A stretch of 64,000 bases of DNA from Candidatus Leptofilum proximum (GTDB lineage Bacteria > Chloroflexota > Anaerolineae > Promineifilales > Promineifilaceae). How positions within the stretch are numbered: the first letter of the stretch is position 1; each line of letters starts with the position of its first letter. Positions 49,744 through 59,079 of the stretch are shown in pieces. The notes under the pieces are model-generated. The model saw nothing but the letters and a program-made list of their open reading frames with translations, did not search any database and was not told the origin of the DNA. The stretch covers positions 4,588,001 through 4,652,000 of the forward strand of contig JADJXK010000002.1 in NCBI GenBank assembly GCA_016710325.1, given 5' to 3'. The position numbers and the translations under genes are program-made.

Positions 49744-50526
49744 CTATCCAACCTGAAGCATGAACAAAACCGAAGACAGATCCATCAGCCAATGCCCGAT
49801 TATGAGCGGAGGCAGACGGCGAACGCGCAGGTAAATAAGCTCCAGGGCAATCGTGAGGGGAATGAACGTGAGGAACATGTAAAGTCCGTATTGGAAACCG
49901 GCCAGGGCCAGGAAGCTGTGTTGGATCGAATAGAAAAAAGAGACGATAAGCACGGATAACCAGGGAGAGCGGGTTAAGGCAATCAGCCGCGGCAGGGCAT
50001 AGCCGTTGTAGGTCATTTCCTCGGTAAAGGACCAAAGCGGCCACCAGAGAATACGGCTGTACAGCACGGCCAGCAGCGGTAAGGTGCGGATGTATGTGCC
50101 TTCGGGAAAGATGGGATTAAGACGGCCGTAAACAAGCAACATCGCCAGCATGCCCCCACCAAAAACAGTCAGCGGGAAAACGATGACAAAAATGCCCAAA
50201 CCGAGCGGAATATCGAATTTGAGTTTGCTTTTGACCAAACCGATCAGGTCACGCAGGCCAATCCCTTCGCGCCTGGTCAGCCAGATCAAAAGCCCCAGGC
50301 AGCCGAGATCAACCAGGGTACCGAACACCGTCCACCAGCTGCGGATGGCGGCCCCAGCATTTTGCACGTTTAGCTGCCTGAAAAGCATAAAGACAATCCC
50401 CTGAACGAGGAGCAGGAGAGTTGGGCGGGCCAAAAGCATCAGCATAGGGCCATAACGCGGAATGCGTCCCTCAAGGAGGCGCGATTGGGCAGCTTCAAGG
50501 GAATTAACAGAGGCAAGTGTCGTCAT
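49744..50526 (-). CDS. CPBP-family intramembrane protease
   Basis: The 260-residue protein has seven to eight helices. Motif 1 is FTEEMTYNGYALPRL, motif 2 is FFYSIQHSFLALAGF, and motif 3 is IIGHWLMDLSSVLFM. Motif 1 has the glutamate pair but Asn instead of the usual Arg. It resembles the protein at 55610-56353 in the region around Y-x-LPRL and may be its paralogue. The start lies 21 bases after the beta-lactamase-like gene, at the end of the long minus-strand operon. Confidence 0.85.
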   Translation of the reverse strand: MTTLASVNSLEAAQSRLLEGRIPRYGPMLMLLARPTLLLLVQGIVFMLFRQLNVQNAGAAIRSWWTVFGTLVDLGCLGLLIWLTRREGIGLRDLIGLVKSKLKFDIPLGLGIFVIVFPLTVFGGGMLAMLLVYGRLNPIFPEGTYIRTLPLLAVLYSRILWWPLWSFTEEMTYNGYALPRLIALTRSPWLSVLIVSFFYSIQHSFLALAGFQYGLYMFLTFIPLTIALELIYLRVRRLPPLIIGHWLMDLSSVLFMLQVG

Positions 50527-50547
50527 TTTGGGATTTCCTTATTGTCA

Positions 50548-52563
50548 TCAACCCAGGCTTAATCCGATCAAACGCCAATAACTGAAGAACAGGAGCACGG
50601 CGATAAAAGCTAGATCAAACACCACAAAACCTATTCTCTCCCCCGGCGACCACCAGCCATTTTTCCAGGCCAGACCATTCAAAGCGAGAAAGCCTGCTCC
50701 GGTCACCAGGAACGCCAATGGGGCATGCATCAGAAGCCGCTGCCAGAGCGGTAATTCCAGCCAGCCCAGAAATCCGGAGTAGATGATCATCGGCATGGCA
50801 ATCACCAAACCGATGCTCAATAAGCCGAATAAGCTGGACGAAATAGCTGCGGTTGAAGCCAGCCATCTGCCTCGGCTCACGGTTGTTCCCGCAGGCGCAA
50901 CCCCACGAAAACGATGGATGATGCTGCGCAAGGGAGGGAAGAGCAGCATTGTGAGGAAAACCAGGGCACACACTGCCAGGATCGCCTGCTGCCACAGGGA
51001 AGGCCCTGCGCCAATCCTGGTGATTTTGATGTTACCTAAAGTAGGTACATCGCCACGGAAATCGAGTGCCTCCCCATCCCCAGTAAAAAACAATCCCGGC
51101 TCAACTTCTGTTAGCCTTAGCTTATTAGCTGTGCCGCCGACTTTGACTTCGATGAAGAGATGGGAGCCTTGCTGATAGACCTGGCCCAATGCTTTGGTAG
51201 GGTCGAGAACGCCCCAAACGGCCGTACTATAGTCCCCTATATACTTCGCCCAGCGAAGCTGGTCCTGGTCCGAAGGCGGTAGGGCTTGTTCCGCAATGGC
51301 TTGCGCCAATCCGATCGGCGGCCGGTAGCGCCCGTCGCCATCCCTCACTACCGTCCGGCGCGGCAAGGCCATCAGCCGCTCATAGTAGACGCTGGTTGGA
51401 TCATGAACAAAATCGTACAGAATGTTCAGCGCCAGTTCGCCTTGCAGATTGTGGTCTGTCGCATTGGTTAGAACGACAATGCCGATCTTCAATTCCGGCA
51501 GCCACCACATATCAGACAGAAAACCAAAGCCGCCTCCGCCATGCGAAAAGATCACCGCCTCCCGGCCCCGATGCCATTGTGTTCGCGCCACGCCCAGGGC
51601 ATAGCCTTCGGGACTGCCCTCTACCGGAGGAGGCACAGTGTACATCTCGTCGAGCAGCGCCGGGCTGAGGACAGTTTGCCCGGCGGCGCTGCCCTGGTTG
51701 AGGTGAAACTGGATGAAGCGGGCCATGTCATTGGCGCTGGTGTATAGCCCGCCCGCCGGGACCATGGGGACTTCGAGCGGCACCTCCGGCAGCGGGCTTG
51801 AATGCCCGATTGCCCGGTTAGGATTGGCCCGGATTTGTGTCATATCGAATGAGCTGTTGGCCATGCCAATTGGTAGCAGCAGCTTTTCTTCAACGTATTG
51901 GGCAAAAGGCTGGCCGGATACCGTTTGCAGGATATACCCCGCCAGATCGATCCCCAGGTTGGAATAGGCGTAACCTGTGCCTACCGGGAAGCGGAGCCAG
52001 GTGTCGGAAATGCTTTGAATGTGCGCCTCAAACGTCACGGGTTCCAGGTCGAAGTTGTTGCCCACCGGCGCTTCATGGGTGAATCCGGCGGTATGGCCGA
52101 GTAACATGCGCAGGGTGATCTTACGCTCCGGGTGTTCTTCAAAAATGCTGTGCACGGTGAAATCGGGCAGGTAGGTGGTGATAGGGGTGTCCAGGTTGAG
52201 CAGTCCGTCCTGAACGGCCGTCATGATGGCAACGGCCGTAAACGTTTTTGAGGTGGACTGCACACTGAAGATCGTGTCCGGTGTGATCGCAGTTTTGTGG
52301 TCATCGTTCGTATAGCCAAAACCCTCGACCCATAACACCCGGCTATCGTCCACTACCGCTACGGCCAGGCCGGGGATATCTTGTTCAGCCATGAGTTGAG
52401 GAATCAACTCCCGGTATTCCTGGATAATAAGTGCTTCACCATCGGCCGGGGAAGGCTGTGTGGAGGCCATCAAGGGCGTCGCCACGATCAACAAAACCGC
52501 AAACGCGAAGACCAGACGAGTTACTCGATAAGCTCGTTTAGAAACAGGGTGATTTCCTAACAT
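50548..52563 (-). CDS. Serine beta-lactamase-fold protein with C-terminal membrane helices
   Basis: The 671-residue protein starts at ATG 52563 (GGGAGG upstream); the open frame to 53001 is non-coding. A signal or anchor helix (about 14-34) is followed by a class C/S12 domain with Ser103 and Lys106 in QSTSKTF, Tyr200-Asn202 in GYAYSNLG, and the third motif FSHGGGGFGF. All catalytic elements are present, so it may be an esterase, D-peptidase or lactamase outside the cell. A small beta domain and four membrane helices (about 525-665) close the chain. This layout is common in uncharacterised envelope hydrolases. Confidence 0.88.
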   Translation of the reverse strand: MLGNHPVSKRAYRVTRLVFAFAVLLIVATPLMASTQPSPADGEALIIQEYRELIPQLMAEQDIPGLAVAVVDDSRVLWVEGFGYTNDDHKTAITPDTIFSVQSTSKTFTAVAIMTAVQDGLLNLDTPITTYLPDFTVHSIFEEHPERKITLRMLLGHTAGFTHEAPVGNNFDLEPVTFEAHIQSISDTWLRFPVGTGYAYSNLGIDLAGYILQTVSGQPFAQYVEEKLLLPIGMANSSFDMTQIRANPNRAIGHSSPLPEVPLEVPMVPAGGLYTSANDMARFIQFHLNQGSAAGQTVLSPALLDEMYTVPPPVEGSPEGYALGVARTQWHRGREAVIFSHGGGGFGFLSDMWWLPELKIGIVVLTNATDHNLQGELALNILYDFVHDPTSVYYERLMALPRRTVVRDGDGRYRPPIGLAQAIAEQALPPSDQDQLRWAKYIGDYSTAVWGVLDPTKALGQVYQQGSHLFIEVKVGGTANKLRLTEVEPGLFFTGDGEALDFRGDVPTLGNIKITRIGAGPSLWQQAILAVCALVFLTMLLFPPLRSIIHRFRGVAPAGTTVSRGRWLASTAAISSSLFGLLSIGLVIAMPMIIYSGFLGWLELPLWQRLLMHAPLAFLVTGAGFLALNGLAWKNGWWSPGERIGFVVFDLAFIAVLLFFSYWRLIGLSLG

Positions 52564-52673
52564 CAACAGCCAACCTCCCACATAAGCAGCACAGGAGAAG
52601 CGATGCCTTAACCTGGATTTTATGATGCTCAACTGAGTTTTGTTGTGCGGCGCCCCAGATAGCGCAGTGTGTT

Positions 52674-53495
52674 CTAAATAGCAAGTTCTTCGATTGGTTG
52701 CCTCGATAACGATCGGCTGCCAAAGTAAAACACAACCCCAATCACAGTTAAGACAAGCATCGAGCCGGCCGCCATGTAGAGCACCATCGGCGGTAAAAGC
52801 CCCAACGTGCCGGCGATAAAGCCACCGCTCATGTTGAAAGAAAAATGGGCCAACACGGTGATGATCAAACTGCCCCGCGTGTTGTTGTACAGCCAGGTGA
52901 AGTAGATAGCGAGGGTCACAACAAGCATCAGATAGATAGGAAACGGGATGCCTTGCTGCGATGAGCCTGGCTGGAAAAAGAGCGGAATGTGCCAGCAGCA
53001 CCAGATGACGCCCAGGATCAGGCTTGAAACCAGGGCGTTATATTTCTGTTGCAAGCGGGGCAAAGCAAAGCCGCGCCATCCGGCCTCCTCAGACAATGGG
53101 CCGGAGAATAAAGTAAAGACAAGCTGGCCCAAGAAAACCGATGTCGTCATGCCAGGCTTGATGCCAGAGATTGAATTGCCCAGGGCAATGTAGATCAGGG
53201 CAAACGCCAGCGGCCCAAGAAAGAGAAAGGCTGCGGCCAGATACCAGCGCACACCCACCTTACAGCGGGTAAATCCTGCAAGCAGGCGTTTGACTTCAGC
53301 CTTCCCGCCAATGATCCAGGAGACAATCAGCGCGCTGAAGGTGGGGCTGAAGGCCGCCAAAAACCAGACCAACGACCAGGGGTGATCGGGTTGACCGGGC
53401 TGTAAGTAAATGCCGGTGAAAACCGCGCCAAAAATGATGGCATAAGCCAGAATAAAGAACGATAGTAAGGGGTGTTTTTGAACCCATTGTTTCAT
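52674..53495 (-). CDS. CPBP-family intramembrane protease
   Basis: The 273-residue protein starts at ATG 53495 after AAAGGAGTTTG. It has eight helices with motif 1 LSEEAGWRGFALPRLQ, motif 2 LGVIWCCWHIPLFF and motif 3 LAHFSFNMSGG. All catalytic Glu and His residues are retained. It lies between an SDR gene (17 bases upstream) and the beta-lactamase-fold gene. The block from about 52240 to 55613 has no ACGGCCGT copy, unlike most of the window, so this part may be a later arrival. Confidence 0.92.
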   Translation of the reverse strand: MKQWVQKHPLLSFFILAYAIIFGAVFTGIYLQPGQPDHPWSLVWFLAAFSPTFSALIVSWIIGGKAEVKRLLAGFTRCKVGVRWYLAAAFLFLGPLAFALIYIALGNSISGIKPGMTTSVFLGQLVFTLFSGPLSEEAGWRGFALPRLQQKYNALVSSLILGVIWCCWHIPLFFQPGSSQQGIPFPIYLMLVVTLAIYFTWLYNNTRGSLIITVLAHFSFNMSGGFIAGTLGLLPPMVLYMAAGSMLVLTVIGVVFYFGSRSLSRQPIEELAI

Positions 53496-53512
53496 GACAA
53501 ACTCCTTTGCAG

Positions 53513-54700
53513 TTACCAAATCTTCTCAAGCGCTATCACTTCGTCACGCCAGCTATAAACGTGACGCAAGTTTTCTTCCAGTTTTACAGAGTCTTTCTCG
53601 TACCCCTTGGCCAGATCGGCCAGGTGCTCGTAGTAACCGGCCAGCTTTTTCAGCGGCGGCTTCTGAATGGCTGCCTCCCCACCCCAACTTTTCTCCAGCC
53701 GTTCGAGAGTCAACAGCCACTCCTCTACCGGCATGCCGGCGGTCTTCTTGAAATCCCGGAGGACCCATTGGCGCTCAAACAGGGAGCGATTCTTCCAGCC
53801 CTGGGACTGTTCCAGCAGCGTTTTGTGGACTTGCTGGCACAAGTTTCGAGCCTGTTCTCGTTTCTCGATAGCCAACTGCCCCGAGGCATCTGCCGTTTCC
53901 CCGGCCCCAAAGTTGATATCCGCAGCCTTGAGCGCCTGGATGGAAGAGATCTCCTGCCCCCGAAATTTCTCGGCGAAGACGATTGATGCGGCAAATCCTG
54001 CACCTGCTTCTTCAACCTGCAGCACCGCGCCCTTGTTCATTTCAAAGAACTGCTCAACGGACATGCCCATTTGTGGCGCAAGTTGGGCAACCGCTTCCGA
54101 CGCGGTCTTTGTAGGGACCAGTCCCGGGCCAATGGTGTAGGCAATCACGCCCGTGCCTTCGAGTTCAGCATCCAACGTGTTGGCCAGATGCACCTGGGCG
54201 GCCTTGAAGGTTTCGTAACCGCCGAGGTAGGCCGTCCCCGTGGAGGAGACGCAGGCAAACACACCGTGATCCCGCCGGAGCATATCGGGCAGGAAGGTCC
54301 TGGCCATCAGCACAGGCCCACGCAGGTTGACACGATAACTGCGGTCCCACTCAGAGATGGGGATATCCACCACTTCGCCCAGCACGGCGATGGTGGCGTT
54401 GTTGAGCACCCCATCCACCTTGCCAAATCGAGCCACGCACTGTTGATACAGGTTCTGCACGCTGGCTTCGTCGCCCACATCGGTCTGCACGAACAGGATA
54501 CGGTCCGTACCGAACGCCTGGGCCAGCATGGTTTCGGCATTGCGGCCGGTTTCCGGGTTGATCTCGGCGATGGCAACGTTGGCGCCCAGCCAGAGCAAGG
54601 CGCGCGCCGCCTCGTAGCCGATCCCCCCGCCCGCGCCGGTGACGATCACGGTTTCTCCGCGCAAAGTGTCTGGTGTAAGTCCCAGTTGAGAGATAATCAT
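53513..54700 (-). CDS. Short-chain dehydrogenase with C-terminal extension
   Basis: The 395-residue enzyme has an N-terminal SDR fold (1-250): cofactor loop VTGAGGGIGYEAARAL, NNATIAVLGEV, Ser in CVSSTGTAYLGG and the catalytic YETFK. The acidic IAEINPE after the second strand suggests NAD preference. The last 130 residues are helical and charged, with no recognised domain, and make it longer than a classical SDR. It starts in an ATGA overlap with the CPBP gene upstream. A function with the neighbouring membrane proteins is not apparent. Confidence 0.88.
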   Translation of the reverse strand: MIISQLGLTPDTLRGETVIVTGAGGGIGYEAARALLWLGANVAIAEINPETGRNAETMLAQAFGTDRILFVQTDVGDEASVQNLYQQCVARFGKVDGVLNNATIAVLGEVVDIPISEWDRSYRVNLRGPVLMARTFLPDMLRRDHGVFACVSSTGTAYLGGYETFKAAQVHLANTLDAELEGTGVIAYTIGPGLVPTKTASEAVAQLAPQMGMSVEQFFEMNKGAVLQVEEAGAGFAASIVFAEKFRGQEISSIQALKAADINFGAGETADASGQLAIEKREQARNLCQQVHKTLLEQSQGWKNRSLFERQWVLRDFKKTAGMPVEEWLLTLERLEKSWGGEAAIQKPPLKKLAGYYEHLADLAKGYEKDSVKLEENLRHVYSWRDEVIALEKIW

Positions 54701-55575
54701 GAAATGGCCTCCATTGGTGCATAGCTCAACAATTCTGGCATCTTCCGTCGATTACATAGATAACGGATCAGGAACATCATCAGGAGTGATACGTTACTGA
54801 ACGTAGTCATGCGAATACTCATGCCCGGGTTCATGCCATCCACTGTGGCTACGTGCAGCAGGTTTAACGTGGTGTTGGTCAACGTATGGGCCATCCAGGC
54901 AGTCCACAGGTTGTTAGTTTTCAGATAGGCATAACCCCACACCAGCCCCAGACAGATTTGGGGGAGAAAATTGGCGACAATGCCCAACCCAATTTCACCG
55001 GGTGTTGACACGACGCCGGTTTGAACCCATTTGATAACCCAGACCAGATGCCAGGCGCCAAACAAACCCGCTTGCAACCAGTTCGATTTCCAGAAAGAAA
55101 GCCGTCTGCGGTTTAGATTCAACATCACACCGCGGAAAAGCCCTTCTTCCATGAATGAGTTGATGAAGTTGCCAACAACCAGCCATAAGGCAAACAACAG
55201 CCCTCCGGTGACGCCTGCTTTGGGATCGATGGCAGCAAACAGGAACCTGGGTTCTTGACCCATTTGCTGCAACACTATCCATTCAACGGTGTAGGCTACG
55301 ATAAATGGCAGCATCGTGATGACCGTGCCGATCAGGAGGCTCGCACCTAATCTTCGGCTGTGAAAACCAATCGAATCTGGCTTTTTACCAATCGCCCAAA
55401 CAAACAATAAGACCAAACAAAAGCCCAGCGCCTTAGACAAGATGATTTCTCCCAGGCGTTCATCCAGTCTGAGAACAAAGATGTCGATCAGGCGAAAACT
55501 GAGGGCAATGAGCATCAGGATAATGCCGGTCAAAATTGGTTTCTGGAATGTATTGCGTTTGATGAAATTCATCAT
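54697..55575 (-). CDS. CPBP-family intramembrane protease
   Basis: The 292-residue protein starts at ATG 55575 (GGAAAGTGAC upstream). It has eight helices. Motif 1 is SFMEEGLFRGVMLNLNRR, motif 2 LFGAWHLVWVIKW and motif 3 WMAHTLTNTTLNLLH, so the catalytic set Glu-Glu, Arg, His, His, Asn is complete. Its stop overlaps the SDR start. The extended loop between motifs 2 and 3 is longer than in the others. Confidence 0.9.
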   Translation of the reverse strand: MMNFIKRNTFQKPILTGIILMLIALSFRLIDIFVLRLDERLGEIILSKALGFCLVLLFVWAIGKKPDSIGFHSRRLGASLLIGTVITMLPFIVAYTVEWIVLQQMGQEPRFLFAAIDPKAGVTGGLLFALWLVVGNFINSFMEEGLFRGVMLNLNRRRLSFWKSNWLQAGLFGAWHLVWVIKWVQTGVVSTPGEIGLGIVANFLPQICLGLVWGYAYLKTNNLWTAWMAHTLTNTTLNLLHVATVDGMNPGMSIRMTTFSNVSLLMMFLIRYLCNRRKMPELLSYAPMEAIS

Positions 55576-55609
55576 GTCACTTTCCTTGTTTGTGTGGCCC
55601 AACTGGTTG

Positions 55610-56353
55610 TTACACGGCCGTTGGCACCATCAATACCAGCGCCAGGTCCATCAACCCATGCACCACCACCATGTAAGGCAGCATTTGGGGGCGCCAGCGC
55701 AGCAGCACGCCCACAAAAAGGGCAAAGGGGATGAACATGAGCAGACGCCAGAGGAGGAAACGGCCGTCCCAAATCAACGGCAGCGTACAATGCTGCGCCG
55801 CCAAAAAGAACGAAGCCAGCAGCACCGCCGACCAGCGACCCGTTTGCACTTCCAGCCGGGGCAGGCAGTAGGCGAAATAAGTCGGCAGTTCAGTCAGGGC
55901 GATTGTCACCGGGAAGAAGATTCCGGCAAAGATGATGCTCCACAGCGGCAAGGGGTGTATGAACATGTCCAGCGCGGTCTGCTGCGAGCCAAACAGCCAG
56001 TTGGCCGTCAGGATGTTGGGCAAAAAGGCGATGGGGCCGGTGAAGATGAGCGTGCCCAGCAAGATGAGCAGGTCTTTTTTCAACGTCTGGCGTTGGATGC
56101 GGAAGATGTCCCAAAAACGTTTGCCTTCCTGCCGGTACAGGTTGTGTAACAGCCATAGACAGACGAGGTTGGCGAGTACGGCCGTAACCGGCCACCACGC
56201 CACCGCCGCCCGCCAGGCATCACTCACCCCCAACAAAACGAAAACAATGGCCACAACCATCTGCCAGAAGGCGAAAAGCGCCAACCGCGCTGGCAGCATC
56301 AACCACGATGAACGAGAAGATTGGGTAGGTGCAGTAATAACCATTTGATTCAC
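55610..56353 (-). CDS. CPBP-like membrane protein with altered active site
   Basis: The 247-residue protein has about seven helices and resembles the CPBP protein at 49744-50526. Motif 1 reads LTELPTYFAYCLPRLEV, so the second Glu of the usual EE pair is Leu and the Arg is missing. Motif 2 is FFLAAQHCTLPLIW and motif 3 VVHGLMDLALVL, keeping both histidines. It may be inactive or work as a binding partner of an active paralogue. The start ATG 56353 has a weak upstream site. Confidence 0.78.
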   Translation of the reverse strand: MNQMVITAPTQSSRSSWLMLPARLALFAFWQMVVAIVFVLLGVSDAWRAAVAWWPVTAVLANLVCLWLLHNLYRQEGKRFWDIFRIQRQTLKKDLLILLGTLIFTGPIAFLPNILTANWLFGSQQTALDMFIHPLPLWSIIFAGIFFPVTIALTELPTYFAYCLPRLEVQTGRWSAVLLASFFLAAQHCTLPLIWDGRFLLWRLLMFIPFALFVGVLLRWRPQMLPYMVVVHGLMDLALVLMVPTAV

Positions 56354-56382
56354 GCTCCATGATAATTGAGTAGAAATGAGGC

Positions 56383-58068
56383 TCAGGGTGTTTCATATAA
56401 TTGAACCTGCCCCCCATAAAAATTGCGCTGCCGGGTTAACGTCCTCTGCGAGGCAAGCGTTTGTGGGATTAACTCCATTGGATCCGTATACGAGTTATGG
56501 CTGTACACCAGCCAGACTCTGGAATGCCCGTGCAGCAATGAAATTAACTCGGGTATATCGCTCTCCGTCATCGTAGGTTCCAGGATACCGCTGTCAAACA
56601 AGTCCAGTGGAATGCCCTGTTTCTCTACCTGGGTACCGTACAGGTTTTCATACGTCTTGAAGTAATAGTCGAACGGGATTTCCACAAAGTTTGAATTGAA
56701 TAACACCAAATCGTCCTTTTCAGCGAACAGGGCAACATAACCGGCCGCAGTGCTCCAATCCTCCTTTTGATAAAACCGGTAATAATCACCGATAGAAAAC
56801 AGGTTGAAGGTCACTAAACTGCCCAATGCCAGGAACATCAGAGGGCGAAATTTTAACTGGGCGACACCAGCCGCCAGTACCAGGAATAAGGGAATTGTTG
56901 TCCAGATCAGCGTTCGATCGTAAAAAATCGGTCGGCGGATGCTCACAAGCAGCTCACCCAGGAAGGGGATGGCGAATAGGGTTGCCAGAAGTAGGAAGGG
57001 CGACCATTTTTTCCGGAAATGCACCAGCCCTAAGCCGAGCACCAATGCATACAGGATCCACATTCCCGTTACCTGGCCACCTTCCAGATATGACATGGAT
57101 GGGTTCAAAAAGGACGCAAGGACGTGGATCACAGCGTCCCAGGTTGGTTCAGGAATCCAAAACCTCTGATAGACTCCGCTGGCCTGCTTGATGAAGGCAA
57201 ATATCCATGGACTCCAGAGCAAGAAGATGCCAATCTGGGCCTTTACCCAATTCCCCAAAGTGGGAGCCTGGAAGGCCGGTGGAGAGTCTGATTCCTGCTT
57301 TCTCGGAAAAAGTATCAGGCCAAGGACGAAGATGTTGGTGGCTAATGGGAAGAGTACGGCCGTATTATGACTCAGCAGTGTCGCCGCCGAAAATACAACA
57401 AACGCCACCCAGGCGAGGTCAGTCTCAATTGTCTGGATGGGTGACCAGCGATGGCGATAAATCCAGGCTCGCAATCCGGTCCGAGGGGACGTAATCTTAT
57501 AGCTGAAGCCTTCTTCGGAGTCTGGTTCAACCGGCCCAGATGTGCGCCAGGCATGCAGATAGTCCCGAAACTGGCTGCCGATGGGGCTGACGGCACGTGA
57601 ATCCGTCAGCAGCCTGACCAGGGCATAAATCGCCACGGCCGTATTAAATGTCAGAAGCGTATACATGCGCGTTTCTTGGGCGTAGTAGATGTTAAAAGGC
57701 GAAAGGGCCAGGAAAACTGCGGCCACCAAACCCACCATCACCCCGGAAAGGCGTTTGCCGATCAGGTAAATCATCGGGATTGTGCCGGTACCGAATAATA
57801 CAGAAAGCAGGCGGGCGTAATACGGTGTGTCTCCCACGAGGGCGATCCAGTAATGGAGCAGATAATAATAGAGGGGCGGGTGTTGGTCGATTTTGACGGT
57901 CCATTGCAGCATTTCGACAACACTCTGGTTGGCCAGCCACACGCTGAACGTTTCATCCAACCACATCCCTTTAGTGCCGAGTAGTAAAAGCCGCAGCCCG
58001 CCACCAATCAATGTGACGAAGCCCAACACCCAGGGCGCCAGCTCTTCCAGTTCGAATTCCTCGTTCAT
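56383..58068 (-). CDS. GT39/ArnT-type membrane glycosyltransferase
   Basis: The 561-residue protein has about eleven helices. It has the acidic loop motif MWLDETFSVWLANQS, IDQHPPLYYYLLHYW with the HPP signature, and SPFNIYYAQETRMYTLL. These are typical of PMT_2/GT39 enzymes using polyprenyl-phosphate sugars. The C-terminal soluble domain (about 440-561) follows the last helix. It is the second gene of the dyad-controlled minus-strand operon, 61 bases after the CPBP gene at 58130. Confidence 0.88.
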   Translation of the reverse strand: MNEEFELEELAPWVLGFVTLIGGGLRLLLLGTKGMWLDETFSVWLANQSVVEMLQWTVKIDQHPPLYYYLLHYWIALVGDTPYYARLLSVLFGTGTIPMIYLIGKRLSGVMVGLVAAVFLALSPFNIYYAQETRMYTLLTFNTAVAIYALVRLLTDSRAVSPIGSQFRDYLHAWRTSGPVEPDSEEGFSYKITSPRTGLRAWIYRHRWSPIQTIETDLAWVAFVVFSAATLLSHNTAVLFPLATNIFVLGLILFPRKQESDSPPAFQAPTLGNWVKAQIGIFLLWSPWIFAFIKQASGVYQRFWIPEPTWDAVIHVLASFLNPSMSYLEGGQVTGMWILYALVLGLGLVHFRKKWSPFLLLATLFAIPFLGELLVSIRRPIFYDRTLIWTTIPLFLVLAAGVAQLKFRPLMFLALGSLVTFNLFSIGDYYRFYQKEDWSTAAGYVALFAEKDDLVLFNSNFVEIPFDYYFKTYENLYGTQVEKQGIPLDLFDSGILEPTMTESDIPELISLLHGHSRVWLVYSHNSYTDPMELIPQTLASQRTLTRQRNFYGGQVQLYETP

Positions 58069-58129
58069 CGTCTTTAAGAGTCCTGAAATTCAATCGTTTG
58101 TTCACTTCCAGCGCCCGTTTCACTGTGCC

Positions 58130-59053
58130 TTATGACAGCAAAGCGGCCGTCAAAAAGGTAAAGATGGCAATATCGCTCAAAAAGTGAATCCACCAGGTCC
58201 AGAAGAGGCCGCGCGTTTCCACCATGCCCTTGCCCAAAATCCAGCCCATAAAAATGGACAGCACACCGCCAATCACCCCGCCCGGCGTGCCAAAGTAGTG
58301 GGCGATGCCAAAAAAGTAGGCCGACAGCCACAGCGCCTGCTTGCTGCCGCCCACCGGTTCCAGCGTGGCCAGCATCGGTGCGCGGTAGATGATCTCTTCA
58401 TTGAAGGCGTTGAGGGCGGCATAAAAAAGGATGGAGGGCAGGATGGGCACAACTTTGAGCATCAAATCGCCGTCGGGCCGCAGGCCCATGTACTGGACAA
58501 CAGCCAGGGCAATGGCAATGTACAAGCCCCACTGCAAGCCAAAGACCGGCCAGGGGGCAGGCTTGGGGAAGCCCAGCAATTTCACCGATTCGATGGGGGC
58601 GCGCAGGTTGCCACGGGTCAGAAAAAAGTCGCGGCGTTGGTAGCCCAGAACGAGCAGGACGACGATCATCACCAGGGCGATGGCCAGTTTGCCGGTTTGC
58701 TCGGCCTGCATGCGCTCGTCAAAAACGGTATTGCCAAACAGCGACTGTAGGGCAGGCAGAGTGAAGTTGAATTGCAGGCGCAGCTCCATCAGGCCGAAGA
58801 AGGCGAACATGACCAGCAAGAAATTGCGTAACGGCCGTATCGGCTGCCAGATAAACGCGGATACAGCCAGGATCAGAAGCAAACCCATCTTGGCGTAAGC
58901 CAGCCAGGCTGGACTGGTGCCGGTCAGCTCAGTCCAGGCAATTTCTGGTAGCGTGCTGATCAGCAGGGTGACAACCCAGGCCAGAACTGTCAGATTTCGG
59001 CTGCTCTGTCGAACCAGATAAGAATTTTCCGTCAGGTGGAACGTTTGATTCAT
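58130..59053 (-). CDS. CPBP-family intramembrane protease, first gene of the operon
   Basis: The 307-residue protein starts at ATG 59053 after GAGGAGAAAG. It has eight helices. Motif 1 is AFNEEIIYRAPMLATL, motif 2 FFGIAHYFGTPGG and motif 3 WWIHFLSDIAIF, so Glu-Glu, Arg, His and His-Asp are present. It is the promoter-proximal gene of a run of nine minus-strand genes ending at 49744, with gaps of at most about 110 bases. The promoter has the shared dyad. Confidence 0.9.
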   Translation of the reverse strand: MNQTFHLTENSYLVRQSSRNLTVLAWVVTLLISTLPEIAWTELTGTSPAWLAYAKMGLLLILAVSAFIWQPIRPLRNFLLVMFAFFGLMELRLQFNFTLPALQSLFGNTVFDERMQAEQTGKLAIALVMIVVLLVLGYQRRDFFLTRGNLRAPIESVKLLGFPKPAPWPVFGLQWGLYIAIALAVVQYMGLRPDGDLMLKVVPILPSILFYAALNAFNEEIIYRAPMLATLEPVGGSKQALWLSAYFFGIAHYFGTPGGVIGGVLSIFMGWILGKGMVETRGLFWTWWIHFLSDIAIFTFLTAALLS

Positions 59054-59079
59054 AACTTTCTCCTCATTCCCGCCAAAAT

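Noticed and set aside
52564..53001. N-terminal extension of the beta-lactamase-fold protein
   Set aside because: No conserved sequence, overlaps the next CPBP gene, and ATG 52563 is followed by a normal signal segment.
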